DNA of 64,000 bases from Streptomyces sp. CC228A (GTDB lineage: Bacteria; Actinomycetota; Actinomycetes; Streptomycetales; Streptomycetaceae), in NCBI RefSeq assembly GCF_021390935.1, contig NZ_JAJPUI010000002.1, positions 372,001 through 436,000 of the forward strand, in the 5' to 3' direction. The position numbers were made by a program, and so were the translations under genes. The notes under the pieces were generated by a model. It was not told the origin of the DNA. It did no database searches and worked only from the letters and a program-made list of their open reading frames with translations. Below, one piece after another: positions 18,204 to 26,926 of this stretch. Every line of letters begins with the position of its first letter. Within the stretch, counting starts at the first letter, position 1.

Positions 18204-18447
18204 GGGTGGTTGCCCCCAAAAGCGTCGTGCGGCGAAGCCCCTCCCGGCCGTGGTGCACGCGCGGTGTCGCTTCTGGTCCGGTGCCCGCCGTGTGGGTGCG
18301 TCGGTCGATGGGCAGACGTGCGAAACCCTAGACGTTCGCCGGGCCTCCCGGAACAGCCGGGGTGCCGGCCGCCCAAGACGTGGTGGTCTCGGGGGGATTG
18401 GGCGTCCTGGCGGGCGTGAGCCGATACGGCCCGCGCATATGCGGACA

Positions 18448-18478
18448 GGTCCGGCGCCGCCGGTTCCGGCGCCGGACC
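18448..18478 (-). terminator. hairpin after the STAS gene
   Basis: Perfect 11-bp arms GGTCCGGCGCC (18448-18458) and GGCGCCGGACC (18468-18478) with a 9-nt loop begin 25 bp past the STAS stop. The rest of the 299-bp gap to the NTPase gene shows no gene and must carry its promoter. Confidence 0.65.
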
Positions 18479-18502
18479 CCGCCGCCGCGCACGCGGGCCG
18501 GC

Positions 18503-18826
18503 TCAGACCCGGGGCAACGATTCAGCGGCGAGGCCGCCCTCGATGGCGAGGATCCGGTGCAGCCGGGTGGCCACGAGGAGGCGCTGCATCTGGGGCGGCA
18601 CGCCCCGCAGCACCAGCCGCCGGCCGCAGCGGCCGGCGCGCCGGTGGGCGCCCATGATGACACCGAGTCCGGTGGCGTCCCAGGAGTCGAGTCCGGTGAG
18701 GTCGAGCACGAGGTCGCCGGCTCCGTCGTCGACGGCCGAGTGCAGGACCGTTCGGGCGTCCGCCGCGCTGCGGACATCGAGGCGGCCCCCGATGACCAGC
18801 TCGGCGTGGTCGCCCCTGATGTGCAT
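18503..18826 (-). CDS. STAS-domain protein, anti-sigma factor antagonist type
   Basis: The 107-residue protein is a single STAS domain as in SpoIIAA-like anti-anti-sigma factors, which bind a kinase/anti-sigma partner unless phosphorylated. The signature LDLTGLDSWDATGLGVIMGA (about residues 41-60) places Ser/Thr at the usual phosphorylation loop, with DATGLG in place of the more common DSSGLG. No anti-sigma kinase gene adjoins it, so the partner is elsewhere. ATG 18826 has GGGGAG about 5 bp upstream. It could be co-regulated with the NTPase gene downstream, separated by a hairpin. Confidence 0.88.
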   Translation of the reverse strand: MHIRGDHAELVIGGRLDVRSAADARTVLHSAVDDGAGDLVLDLTGLDSWDATGLGVIMGAHRRAGRCGRRLVLRGVPPQMQRLLVATRLHRILAIEGGLAAESLPRV

Positions 18827-19003
18827 ATGCGCTCCCCGAGAGTGCGGTGCGTGCGGATACGTGCGTGACGGTTACGTGCGTGGGTGCCCGTCAGGTTCCA
18901 CCGTTTCAACAACTGACTGCCTCATGGGCATGGCAGTTGCGCGTTGTAAGCGAACCGATACCTGATTCACTCCACGGGGTGACGGCGGACTGGCGTGCGC
19001 GGC

Positions 19004-19852
19004 TCAGTACGTGTAGAAGCCCTGCCCGCTCTTGCGGCCGATGTCACCCGCGTCCACCATCCGGCGCATCAGCTCCGGCGGCGCGAACTTCTCGTCCTGC
19101 GACTCGGTGTAGATGTTGCCGGTGGCGTGCAGCAGGATGTCGACGCCGGTGAGGTCGGCGGTGGCCAGCGGGCCCATCGCGTGGCCGAAGCCCAGCTTGC
19201 AGGCGATGTCGATGTCCTCGGCGGAGGCGACGCCCGACTCGTAGAGCTTCGTGGCCTCGACGACGAGCGCGGAGATGAGCCGGGTGGTCACGAAGCCCGC
19301 CACGTCACGGTTGACGACGATGCAGGTCTTGCCGACGGACTCGGCGAACTCCCGCGCGGTGGCGAGGGTCTCGTCGCTGGTCTTGTAGCCGCGGACGAGC
19401 TCGCACAGCTGCATCATCGGGACGGGCGAGAAGAAGTGCGCGCCGACGACCCGCTCGGGGCGCTCCGTCACCGCCGCGATCTTGGTGATCGGGATGGCGG
19501 AGGTGTTGGAGGCGAGGACCGCGTCGTCCCGTACGAGCTTGTCGAGGGCGCGGAAGATCTCGTGCTTGACCTCCAGCTTCTCGAACACCGCCTCGACCAC
19601 GACGTCCGCGTCGGCGGCGGCGTCCAGGTCGGTGGTCGGCGTGATGCGGGCGAGGGCGGCCTCGGCGTCGGCGGCGTCGAGCTTCCCCTTGGAGACGAAC
19701 TTGTCGTAGGACGCCTTGATACCGTCCGTGCCGCGGGTCAGGGCGGCGTCGGTGACGTCGCGGAGGACGACCTCCCAGCCGGCCTGGGCGGACACCTGAG
19801 CGATACCGGACCCCATGAGTCCGGCGCCGATGACGGCGAGCTTCCTGGCCAC
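19004..19852 (-). CDS. 3-hydroxybutyryl-CoA dehydrogenase
   Basis: The 282-residue enzyme oxidises (S)-3-hydroxybutyryl-CoA or reduces acetoacetyl-CoA with NAD(P). The N-terminal Rossmann motif is AVIGAGLMGSGIAQ (residues 6-19); the catalytic region includes SNTSAIPI and the His in GAHFFSPVPMM; the C-terminal dimerisation domain ends GRKSGQGFYTY as in the FadB/Hbd family. GTG 19852 was preferred over an upstream alternative because GGGGAGA lies 5-6 bp before it. It is monocistronic and functionally linked to the thiolase gene at the window start. Confidence 0.93.
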   Translation of the reverse strand: MARKLAVIGAGLMGSGIAQVSAQAGWEVVLRDVTDAALTRGTDGIKASYDKFVSKGKLDAADAEAALARITPTTDLDAAADADVVVEAVFEKLEVKHEIFRALDKLVRDDAVLASNTSAIPITKIAAVTERPERVVGAHFFSPVPMMQLCELVRGYKTSDETLATAREFAESVGKTCIVVNRDVAGFVTTRLISALVVEATKLYESGVASAEDIDIACKLGFGHAMGPLATADLTGVDILLHATGNIYTESQDEKFAPPELMRRMVDAGDIGRKSGQGFYTY

Positions 19853-20081
19853 GTTCTCTCCCCTTAACACGCGTTCACTTTTGTCTTCTCCGGCGGGAGG
19901 TTACTGCCAGGAAGCCCCGCTGTGGCGCTGAAGAGATGCGCGTCACGCGCGCCCGCCACCCGGGCGCGCCCCCTCGACGGGGGCCTTTGCGCCCCGGGGA
20001 ACTGTTTCACATGACGGACATCACACCGGTGCGGAGCGCCGGGTGAGCCCGCGCGTGTGTCCGGGGGGCCGTCCGCCTCAC

Positions 20082-20094
20082 TACGCTGGCGGCA
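20082..20094 (+). promoter_or_regulatory. -10 element for a leaderless adenosyltransferase mRNA
   Basis: TACGCT at 20082-20087 is followed by six bases and the ATG at 20094. No Shine-Dalgarno is present. Confidence 0.5.
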
Positions 20095-20666
20095 TGGTCA
20101 ATCTGACGCGCATCTACACCCGTACCGGCGACAAGGGCACGACCGCGCTGGGCGACATGAGCCGCACCGCGAAGACGGACCTGCGGATCGCCGCGTACGC
20201 CGATGCGAACGAGGCCAACGCCGTCATCGGCACGGCCATCGCCCTGGGCGGCCTGTCCGAGGAGGTCGTCAAGGTCCTCACCCGCGTCCAGAACGACCTG
20301 TTCGACGTGGGCGCGGACCTGTCGACGCCGGTGGTGGAGGACCCGAAGTACCCGCCGCTGCGGGTGGAGCAGGCGTACGTCGACAAGCTGGAGGCCGACT
20401 GCGACCGCTTCCTGGAGGGCCTGGAGAAGCTCCGCTCCTTCATCCTCCCGGGCGGCACACCGGGCGCGGCGCTCCTGCACCAGGCGTGCACGGTCGTCCG
20501 CCGTGCGGAGCGCTCCACGTGGGCGGCCATGGAGGTGCACGGCGAGACGATGAACCCGCTGACCGCCACCTACCTGAACCGCCTGTCGGACCTGCTGTTC
20601 ATCCTGGCGCGCGTGGCCAACAAGGAGCTGGGGGACGTGCTGTGGGTCCCCGGCGGGGAGCGCTGA
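20094..20666 (+). CDS. cob(I)yrinic acid a,c-diamide adenosyltransferase, PduO type
   Basis: The 190-residue protein transfers the adenosyl group of ATP to cob(I)alamin, making coenzyme B12 for enzymes such as methylmalonyl-CoA mutase. The ATP-binding N-terminus YTRTGDKGTTALGD (residues 8-21), the FILPGGT loop, the RRAER helix and the NRLSDLLF motif near the C-terminus are all in place. Length is the family norm. It probably uses a leaderless transcript. It converges with the membrane-protein gene ending 14 bp downstream. Confidence 0.95.
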   Translation: MVNLTRIYTRTGDKGTTALGDMSRTAKTDLRIAAYADANEANAVIGTAIALGGLSEEVVKVLTRVQNDLFDVGADLSTPVVEDPKYPPLRVEQAYVDKLEADCDRFLEGLEKLRSFILPGGTPGAALLHQACTVVRRAERSTWAAMEVHGETMNPLTATYLNRLSDLLFILARVANKELGDVLWVPGGER

Positions 20667-20679
20667 GCCCCCGCCCGGC

Positions 20680-21497
20680 TCAGCCGCCCGCGCGGCCCCG
20701 GTCGGGGGTCCGCACCGGGTGCTCGCCCGCGGCGTGCGCGGGTCCCGCGGCGTGCGGGGCCGTGGCGGCCTCCCGGGCCCGCGGGGCCTTGGCGGCCTGC
20801 GGGGCCCGCAGGTCCGCGGGGGCCTGCCCCTCGGACGCCTCCGGGCGGCGGCGGCCTCGCGGCCCATAGCGGGGTCCACGGCCGCCGGGGCGTCCGCGGC
20901 CGCCGGGGTGTCCACGGCCTCCTGGGTGCCCGCGGTCGCCGGGTGCTCGGGTGCACCGGTGGTCCCGGGCGCCTTCTTGGGCCAGATCACGTACGTCAGG
21001 GCGATCAGTCCGTGGATGCCGGCCGCCCGCCACGCCGCGCCCATCCAGCCCTGCAGCGGTTGCACCCGCTCGGGGTCGCCGACGTACCGGATCGCCGCCC
21101 ACAGCAGCGCCGTCGCCACGGCGGCGCCCACCACCGTGCCGAGCCAGACGCGGCCCTCGTGGCGGGCGCGGGCCATGCCGTAGCGGGGCGGGCCCGCCGG
21201 GCGGGGCGCCCCGCCGAAGCGGTGGGCGGCGTGGCCGTCCAGCCACTTCACGGTCCGGTGGCCGTGCCCCGCGGTGTAGCCGATGTACAGCGCGGCCAGG
21301 CCGTGCCGCCAGCTCGGCTCGGCGCCGCTGCGCAGGTCCACCGCCGTGGCGACCAGCAGCACCACCTCCAGGAGCGGTTCGCACAGCAGCAGTGCCGCGC
21401 CCGTCTTCGGCATCCGCAGCACGTAGCGGGTCGCGAGGCCGGCCGCCAGGAGCACCCAGAAGCCGACCTCGCACACCAGGATCAGTGTCAGCACCAT
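20680..21497 (-). CDS. hypothetical membrane protein with disordered tail, apparent frameshift near 20844
   Basis: The N-terminal 160 residues contain four or five hydrophobic helices (for example LTLILVCEVGFWVLLAAGL and VGAAVATALLWAAIRYVG). An Ala/Pro-rich cytoplasmic tail follows. As written the frame runs on past 20680 into the convergent gene with Arg/Pro-rich sequence; adding one base at the GGG of 20843-20845 (plus strand) switches to a frame reading PEASEGQAPADLRAP and stopping at 20680, giving about 272 residues. The end therefore rests on that correction. ATG 21497 is divergent from the kinase gene at 21641. I do not recognise a function. Confidence 0.65.
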
Positions 21498-21640
21498 GCC
21501 GTCCAGCCTGCCGGGCCGGGTCCCGCGCCGCGTCGTCGGCGGTGACGAGACCGCGGCGGGCGCTGCTGCACCTTTCGATGTACCCGCGGCTCGGACCGGG
21601 CGGGGACGCCGCCGCGGGCGCGGCCGTGTTGGATGGTGCC

Positions 21641-22861
21641 GTGACACTCCCCCGCCCCCCGCACCGCGGCGACGTCCTGCTGTCCGCCATCGGACTGGCA
21701 CTGGGTCTGCTGCTGTGGGCGCTCGGACTGCACATGCAGGGCCCGCAGTACGCGGTGTTCCACGCGGACTGGCTGATGCTCGTCCCGCTCTTCGCCGTCG
21801 CGGGCCTGGAGCTGGTGCGCCGGACCCTGCCCAGGACGGCGCTGCTGGTCGGCACGCTCGCCGTCGTCGCGGACCAGCTCACCCGGGGCAACATCGCGAC
21901 CGTCCTGATGTTCACCGACCTCGTGTACGCGGCGGTGGTGTACGGCACGCCCGCCTCCGCCCGGCGGATCCCGGTCACCACGGGGCTCATCACGGTGGGC
22001 GTGTCGCTGGGGTTCCTGGCCTGGTGGCAGAAGCCGGAAGGGCTGCTGGTGGGCGTGCTGACGGGCCTGGTGTCGTTCGCGCCCGCCGCCACCGGTGCGA
22101 TCGTCCGCGCCCACCGGGAGGCCGCCGACGCCGCCCGGCTGCGAGCCGAGCAGACCGCGCTGCTCGCGGAGATGGACCGCCGGGAGGCCGTGGTCGCCGA
22201 GCGCGCCCGGATGGCCCGGGAGCTGCACGACATGGTGGCGGGGCACCTGTCGGCCATCGCGATCCACTCGACGGCCGCGCTCTCCCTGGACGACCCGGCC
22301 ACCACCCGGGAGGCCATGGGCGTGATCCGGGAGAACAGCGTCGAGGGCCTGTCCGAGATGCGCCGGCTGATCACCCTCCTCAGGGACGGCGCAGGGCACG
22401 AGGAGCCCGCGCCCGCGCCCACCCTGGCCGGGCTCGGTGCGCTCGTGCGGCAGGCGGAGACGGCGGGCGCGGCCGGGGGGCTGGCGTTCGCGTGGGACGG
22501 GCCGCCGCCGCAGGACGGGGCTGCGCCGCTGCCCGCGCCCGTGGAGCTCGCGGCGTACCGCATCGTGCAGGAGTCCCTCACCAACGCCCTCAAGCACGCC
22601 GCGCCCGGCACGGTGTCGGTGGTGCTCGACCGTACGGACGAGGCGCTGACCGTGCAGGTGACGAGCGTCCACGGCGGCACCGCCCCGGAGGGCCCGCGGG
22701 CGCCCGGCTCGGGGGCCGGGCTCGTCGGGATGCGGGAGCGCGCGGCCCTGCTGGGCGGCGCGTTCGAGGCGGGCCCCGCCGACGCTCCGGGGGGCGGCAG
22801 AATCTGGCGGGTACGGGCCGTGCTGCCCGTACGGAAGGACGACAAGGAGCCGTCGGCATGA
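21641..22861 (+). CDS. chiS: two-component sensor histidine kinase (ChiS-like)
   Basis: The 406-residue protein has a membrane-embedded N-terminal half (about five or six helices within residues 10-145) and a cytoplasmic HisKA_3 kinase: phospho-acceptor His in RMARELHDMVAGHLSA (near residue 198), N box AAYRIVQESLTNALKHA and G box GAGLVGMRERAALLGG. The stop overlaps the regulator ATG by four bases. In S. coelicolor and S. thermoviolaceus, as I recall, a ChiS/ChiR pair sits beside and controls a chitinase gene, and the same order is seen here, so the symbol is given by context. GTG 21641 follows TTGGAT by six bases, suggesting a leaderless mRNA. Confidence 0.85.
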   Translation: MTLPRPPHRGDVLLSAIGLALGLLLWALGLHMQGPQYAVFHADWLMLVPLFAVAGLELVRRTLPRTALLVGTLAVVADQLTRGNIATVLMFTDLVYAAVVYGTPASARRIPVTTGLITVGVSLGFLAWWQKPEGLLVGVLTGLVSFAPAATGAIVRAHREAADAARLRAEQTALLAEMDRREAVVAERARMARELHDMVAGHLSAIAIHSTAALSLDDPATTREAMGVIRENSVEGLSEMRRLITLLRDGAGHEEPAPAPTLAGLGALVRQAETAGAAGGLAFAWDGPPPQDGAAPLPAPVELAAYRIVQESLTNALKHAAPGTVSVVLDRTDEALTVQVTSVHGGTAPEGPRAPGSGAGLVGMRERAALLGGAFEAGPADAPGGGRIWRVRAVLPVRKDDKEPSA

Positions 22862-23550
22862 CGTCCAGCAGCAGTATCCGGGTGCTCGTCGCCGAGGACC
22901 AGAAGTCCGTACGGGCCGGGCTCGTCCTCATCCTGCGCAGCGCGCCCGGCATCGAGGTGGTCGGCGAGGCGGGCGACGGCGAGGCCGCCGTGCGGCTGGC
23001 CCGCGAGCTGCGGCCCGACGTGGTCCTCATGGACGTGCAGATGCCGCTGCTGGACGGGGTGTCGGCGACGCGCCGGGTGGTCGCCGAGAGCCTGGCGGAC
23101 GTGCTGGTCCTCACCACCTTCGACCTGGACGCGTACGTGTTCGGTGCGCTGCGGGCCGGTGCGTCCGGGTTCCTGCTGAAGAACACGGAGGCGCGGGACC
23201 TCGTCGAGGCGGTGCGGACCGTGGCGCGCGGCGAGGGCATGATCGCCCCGGCGGTGACCCGGCGTCTGATCGCGGAGTTCGCGGCGCCCGCCGGGCGGCC
23301 GGCACGGGCGGCGAACGCGCCCGATCCGGCCGTTCTGGATCCGCTCACCCGGCGTGAGCGGGAGGTGCTCGCCTGCCTCGGGGAGGGCCTGTCGAACGCG
23401 CAGGTGGCGGCGCGCCTCGACATGGCGGAGGCCACGGTGAAGACGCACGTCAGCCGGTTGCTGAACAAGCTGGGGCTGCGTAGCCGGGTGCAGGCCGCGG
23501 TGCTGGCCCAGGAGTTGGGCGTCGGGACGGAGAGCGACGACCGGCCCTGA
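22858..23550 (+). CDS. chiR: LuxR/NarL-type response regulator (ChiR-like)
   Basis: The 230-residue protein has a receiver domain with acidic pocket in VLVAEDQKS and phospho-acceptor Asp in VVLMDVQMP (about residue 60), the conserved Lys in FLLKNTEA, and a C-terminal LuxR helix-turn-helix (LTRREREVLACLGEGLSNAQ, then ATVKTHVSRLLNKLGLRSR). It is translationally coupled to the kinase gene (ATGA overlap) and lies 147 bp before the chitinase gene, which it most likely controls through the direct repeats in that promoter. Confidence 0.88.
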   Translation: MTSSSSIRVLVAEDQKSVRAGLVLILRSAPGIEVVGEAGDGEAAVRLARELRPDVVLMDVQMPLLDGVSATRRVVAESLADVLVLTTFDLDAYVFGALRAGASGFLLKNTEARDLVEAVRTVARGEGMIAPAVTRRLIAEFAAPAGRPARAANAPDPAVLDPLTRREREVLACLGEGLSNAQVAARLDMAEATVKTHVSRLLNKLGLRSRVQAAVLAQELGVGTESDDRP

Positions 23551-23589
23551 CCCACCCGCGGAAACCAGCCGTCCCCGTCACAGCACAAC

Positions 23590-23631
23590 TGGTCTGGACC
23601 TATTGACGATTGGTCCAGACCTTCCTACGCT
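23590..23631 (+). promoter_or_regulatory. chitinase promoter with two direct repeats (DasR-like sites)
   Basis: Two 12-bp repeats, TGGTCTGGACCT (23590-23601) and TGGTCCAGACCT (23611-23622), flank a -35 hexamer TTGACG (23603-23608); a -10 TACGCT lies at 23626-23631 after a 17-bp spacer. Streptomyces chitinase promoters are known for such repeats, which also match the DasR (GlcNAc-responsive GntR repressor) consensus around TGGTCTAGACCA. Confidence 0.9.
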
Positions 23632-23697
23632 CGCGGCGCGCACCTTGTCATGGACGCACGGACCCCCACCATGTCCGTCCCCCTCTTGAGGAGCACC

Positions 23698-25560
23698 GTG
23701 AGCACGAGCACTCAAGCACCACCGCGCAGATCAGGACTCCTGGCCAGAGCCACGGCCGGAGCCACCGCACTCCTGCTTCCCCTGGCCGCGCTGGTCGGCC
23801 TCGCCACACCCGCCCAGGCCGCCACGTCGGCCACCGCCACCTACACCAAGACCCAGGACTGGGGCAGCGGCTTCGAGGGCAAGTGGACGGTGACCAACAC
23901 CGGCACCGCCACCCTCAACTCCTGGACCGTCGAGTGGGACTTCCCCTCCGGCACCTCCGTCACCTCCGCCTGGGACGCCGACGTCACGAGCAGCGGCACC
24001 CACTGGACCGCCAAGAACAAGTCCTGGAACGGCACCCTCGCCCCGGGCGCCTCCGTCTCCTTCGGCTTCAACGGCACCGGCTCCGGCTCCCCGTCCGGCT
24101 GCACGCTGAACGGCGGGTCCTGCGACGGCGGCCCGAGCGAGCCCGGCGACACGCCGCCCTCCGCGCCCGGCACGCCGAGCGCCTCCGGCATCACCGACAC
24201 CTCGGTCAAGCTGAGCTGGACCGCGGCCACCGACGACAAGGGCGTCAAGAACTACGACGTCCTGCGGGACGGCGCCAAGGTCGCCACGGTGACCGGCCTG
24301 ACCTACACCGACTCGGGCCTCACCGCCGGCACCGACTACTCGTACGCCGTCCAGGCCCGGGACACCGCCGACCAGACCGGCGCGGTCAGCGGCTCCGTCG
24401 CCGTCCGCACCACCGGCGGCGACGGCGGCCCCGGCCCCGGCCCCTCCTCCAAGGTCAACCTCGGCTACTTCACCAACTGGGGCGTCTACGGGCGCAACTA
24501 CCACGTCAAGAACCTCGTGACGTCGGGCTCGGCCGAGAAGATCACGCACATCAACTACGCCTTCGGCAACGTCCAGGGCGGCAAGTGCACCATCGGCGAC
24601 GCCTACGCCGACTACGACAAGGCCTACACCGCCGACCAGTCCGTCGACGGCGTCGCCGACACCTGGGACCAGCCGCTGCGCGGCAACTTCAACCAGCTGC
24701 GCAAGCTGAAGGCGCAGTACCCGCACATCAAGGTGCTGTGGTCCTTCGGCGGCTGGACCTGGTCCGGCGGCTTCGGCCAGGCGATCCAGAACCCGGACGC
24801 CTTCGCGAAGTCCTGCTACGACCTGGTGGAGGACCCGCGCTGGGCCGACGTCTTCGACGGCATCGACCTGGACTGGGAGTACCCGAACGCCTGCGGCCTG
24901 ACCTGCGACACCAGCGGCCCGGACGCCATGTCCAAGATGATGAAGTCCATGCGCGCCACGTTCGGCCCGGACAACCTGGTCACCGCGGCGATCACCGCCG
25001 ACGCCTCGGCCGGCGGCAAGATCGACGCCGCGGACTACGGCCCGGCCGCGCAGTACGTCGACTGGTACAACGTGATGACGTACGACTTCTTCGGCGCCTG
25101 GGCGGCGAAGGGCCCGACGGCCCCGCACTCCCCGCTCACCTCCTACGCGGGCATCCCGCAGCAGGGCTTCAACTCCGCCGAGGCCATCGCCAAGCTGAAG
25201 GCCGAGGGCATCCCGTCCGCGAAGCTGCTGCTCGGCATCGGCTTCTACGGCCGCGGCTGGACCGGCGTGACCCAGAAGGAGCCGGGCGGCACGGCCACGG
25301 GCCCGGCGGCCGGCACATACGAGCAGGGCATCGAGGACTACAAGGTCCTCAAGACCACCTGCCCGGCGAACGGCACCGTCGCCGGCACCGCCTACGCGCA
25401 CTGCGGCACCAACTGGTGGAGCTACGACACCCCGCAGACGATCCTGTCCAAGATGGCCTGGGCGAACAACCAGGGCCTGGGCGGCGCGTTCTTCTGGGAG
25501 TTCAGCGGCGACACCGGCAACGGTGAGCTGGTCAGCGCGATCCACACCGGCCTCGGGTAG
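23698..25560 (+). CDS. chiC: secreted family 18 chitinase with CBM2 and fibronectin III domains
   Basis: The 620-residue enzyme hydrolyses chitin outside the cell. Residues 1-41 are a Sec/Tat-length signal peptide ending in ATPAQA; residues 42-145 are a CBM2-type binding module; a Gly/Pro linker leads to a fibronectin III domain (about 155-240); then comes the GH18 barrel. The catalytic motif DGIDLDWE spans residues 387-394 with Glu394 as the acid, and the strand motif WYNVMTYDFFG follows. Domain order equals S. coelicolor/S. lividans ChiC. GTG 23698 was chosen because GAGGAGC precedes it by 5 bp; an in-frame ATG at 23671 lacks one. Expected control is by DasR and ChiS/ChiR. Confidence 0.93.
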   Translation: MSTSTQAPPRRSGLLARATAGATALLLPLAALVGLATPAQAATSATATYTKTQDWGSGFEGKWTVTNTGTATLNSWTVEWDFPSGTSVTSAWDADVTSSGTHWTAKNKSWNGTLAPGASVSFGFNGTGSGSPSGCTLNGGSCDGGPSEPGDTPPSAPGTPSASGITDTSVKLSWTAATDDKGVKNYDVLRDGAKVATVTGLTYTDSGLTAGTDYSYAVQARDTADQTGAVSGSVAVRTTGGDGGPGPGPSSKVNLGYFTNWGVYGRNYHVKNLVTSGSAEKITHINYAFGNVQGGKCTIGDAYADYDKAYTADQSVDGVADTWDQPLRGNFNQLRKLKAQYPHIKVLWSFGGWTWSGGFGQAIQNPDAFAKSCYDLVEDPRWADVFDGIDLDWEYPNACGLTCDTSGPDAMSKMMKSMRATFGPDNLVTAAITADASAGGKIDAADYGPAAQYVDWYNVMTYDFFGAWAAKGPTAPHSPLTSYAGIPQQGFNSAEAIAKLKAEGIPSAKLLLGIGFYGRGWTGVTQKEPGGTATGPAAGTYEQGIEDYKVLKTTCPANGTVAGTAYAHCGTNWWSYDTPQTILSKMAWANNQGLGGAFFWEFSGDTGNGELVSAIHTGLG

Positions 25561-25584
25561 TCCCCACCGCACCTGAGACGACGT

Positions 25585-25615
25585 CGGGCCGCACCCTCGC
25601 GGAGGGTGCGGCCCG
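25585..25615 (+). terminator. terminator after chiC
   Basis: Perfect 14-bp arms CGGGCCGCACCCTC and GAGGGTGCGGCCCG with a 3-nt GCG loop begin 25 bp past the chiC stop. Confidence 0.88.
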
Positions 25616-25687
25616 ATCCGTACGGAAAGGCGGCCACCGGCAGAACGCGTCCGGCCCGCAGCGGCCCGGCACACCGGACCAGCGGAG

Positions 25688-26140
25688 CTACGCCACGTTG
25701 ACCCGCTGCCCGGGGGGCGCCGCCTCCAGCCAGGCCAGGAAGCCGGTGAGCGCGTCCTCGCTCATCGCCAGCTCCAGCCGGACGCCCTGGTGCAGGCAGC
25801 CCAGCACCACCGAGTCCGACAGCAGGGCCAGCTCCTCCTCGCCCTCAGGCATCCGGCGGGCGAGCACCTCGATGGCGTCGCGGTCCAGCACCCGGCGCGG
25901 CCGCGGAGCGTACGAGAAGACCCGGAACCACGCGATCTGGTCACCGCTGTAGCGGGCGACGCCGTACACCCAGCCCTTGCCGGTGGTGTCGCCTCCCTCG
26001 GGGACGTTCCAGCGCAGGCTGCAGTCGAAGGTGCCGCCGGAACGCTGGATGAGCCGCCTGCGCAGACCGAACACGAAGAGCCCGATCACCACCAGTGCGA
26101 CGACCAGTGCGCTCAGCAGCAGAGCGAGGACCATCTCCAC
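25688..26140 (-). CDS. DUF2550 family membrane-anchored protein
   Basis: The 150-residue protein has one N-terminal transmembrane helix (LALLLSALVVALVVIGLFVF, about residues 4-23) and a soluble domain typical of DUF2550, which in Streptomyces adjoins the ATP synthase operon. The soluble part includes the conserved GKGWVYGVARYSGD and WFRVFSYAPRPRRVL segments. No function is established. ATG 26140 follows GGTGGAG. Two strong hairpins lie between it and atpC, so it is probably transcribed separately from the atp operon. Confidence 0.85.
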   Translation of the reverse strand: MEMVLALLLSALVVALVVIGLFVFGLRRRLIQRSGGTFDCSLRWNVPEGGDTTGKGWVYGVARYSGDQIAWFRVFSYAPRPRRVLDRDAIEVLARRMPEGEEELALLSDSVVLGCLHQGVRLELAMSEDALTGFLAWLEAAPPGQRVNVA

Positions 26141-26199
26141 CGACCTCCTCGCTTCTCCCCGTTACGGATACATCCGGTACCAATCTGCCACCTGCATCG

Positions 26200-26248
26200 C
26201 CTCAGCCGCGGCCCGGTCTGGAAAGTCCAGTCCGCGCCGCGGCTGAGG
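26200..26248 (-). terminator. nested hairpin between atpC and the DUF2550 gene
   Basis: Arms CCTCAGCCGCGGC (26200-26212) and GCCGCGGCTGAGG (26236-26248) are perfect over 13 bp, and the loop contains a second 5-bp hairpin (CTGGA/TCCAG). It probably backs up the operon terminator next to it. Confidence 0.75.
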
Positions 26249-26251
26249 GGT

Positions 26252-26284
26252 GCCGGCCCGCCCCGCGGTGCGGGACGGGCCGGC
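26252..26284 (-). terminator. atp operon terminator
   Basis: Arms GCCGGCCCG (26252-26260) and CGGGCCGGC (26276-26284) enclose an inner CCCGC/GCGGG stem, making one stacked hairpin 28 bp past the atpC stop. Confidence 0.75.
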
Positions 26285-26312
26285 GGACGTCACGTCCGCG
26301 GTGGTGCGCCGG

Positions 26313-26696
26313 TCAGCGCGCCGCCGCCGCCGTCACCGCGCGCAGCCGGATCTCGGCGCGCCGCTCGGCGGCGGCGTCCGCGTCCGACTTGGCACGCTCC
26401 AGCGCACGCTCGGCGCGCTGGGTGTCGATCTCCTCCGCCAGTTCGGCGATCTCCGCCAGCAGCGACAGCTTGTCGTCGGCGAAGGTGATGAAACCGCCGT
26501 GCACCGCGGCGACGACCGTTCCACCATCACTCGTACGGATGGTCACCGGGCCCGACTCCAGCACACCGAGCAGCGGCTGGTGCCCGGGCATGACGCCGAT
26601 GTCGCCGGAGGTGGTGCGCGCGATGACCAGGGTGGCCTCGCCGGACCAGACACTCCGGTCCGCGGCGACCAGCTCGACGTGCAGCTCAGCAGCCAA
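26313..26696 (-). CDS. atpC: F1Fo ATP synthase epsilon subunit
   Basis: The 127-residue epsilon subunit is part of the F1 central stalk and regulates rotation. The beta-sandwich domain includes WSGEATLVIARTTSGDIGVM and the GHQPLLGVLESGPV segment; the C-terminal helical hairpin is Ala/Arg/Glu rich. The start is TTG at 26696, preceded by AGGAGCC; no ATG or GTG in frame fits better. Unusually, it is separated from atpD by 245 bp containing several palindromes, which could lower its expression relative to beta. Confidence 0.93.
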   Translation of the reverse strand: MAAELHVELVAADRSVWSGEATLVIARTTSGDIGVMPGHQPLLGVLESGPVTIRTSDGGTVVAAVHGGFITFADDKLSLLAEIAELAEEIDTQRAERALERAKSDADAAAERRAEIRLRAVTAAAAR

Positions 26697-26846
26697 GGGT
26701 GGCTCCTCGGGTCACCACCCGGCGCGATGTGCCGGGTGTTGGGTCACAAGTCTAGTAGGGCCGCAGGTCCTGTTGTGGCAGACGCCCCTCCCCGGAGGCA
26801 TGCTCGCGGGGAGGGACGGGTGCGCACGACGGGACCGGCCACCCGC

Positions 26847-26926
26847 CCGGGGACGGGTCCCCGGGGGTCCGGGGACGGGTCCCCGGCTGTACATGGTGAA
26901 GGGGGCGGGGCCGGCCCGCCCCCTTC
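26847..26926 (-). promoter_or_regulatory. hairpin cluster in the atpD-atpC gap
   Basis: Two identical 18-bp palindromes, CCGGGGACGGGTCCCCGG at 26847-26864 and 26869-26886, are followed by a hairpin with 12-bp arms GAAGGGGGCGGG (26898-26909) and CCCGCCCCCTTC (26915-26926). Together they fill the 245-bp space inside the operon, and may act as an internal terminator/attenuator or RNA-stability element. Confidence 0.6.

Noticed and set aside
19947..19969. 9-bp hairpin between the dehydrogenase and adenosyltransferase genes as a terminator
   Set aside because: Both flanking genes start here, divergently, so no transcript would need to end at this point.
20007..20679. extension of the minus-strand membrane protein over the adenosyltransferase gene
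   Set aside because: The extended part is the shadow of a clearly real plus-strand gene; a frameshift near 20844 explains it.
20951..21640. 230-codon N-terminal extension of the sensor kinase
   Set aside because: It overlaps the divergent membrane-protein gene, is Arg/Pro/Gly-rich, and the kinase membrane domain begins naturally at GTG 21641.
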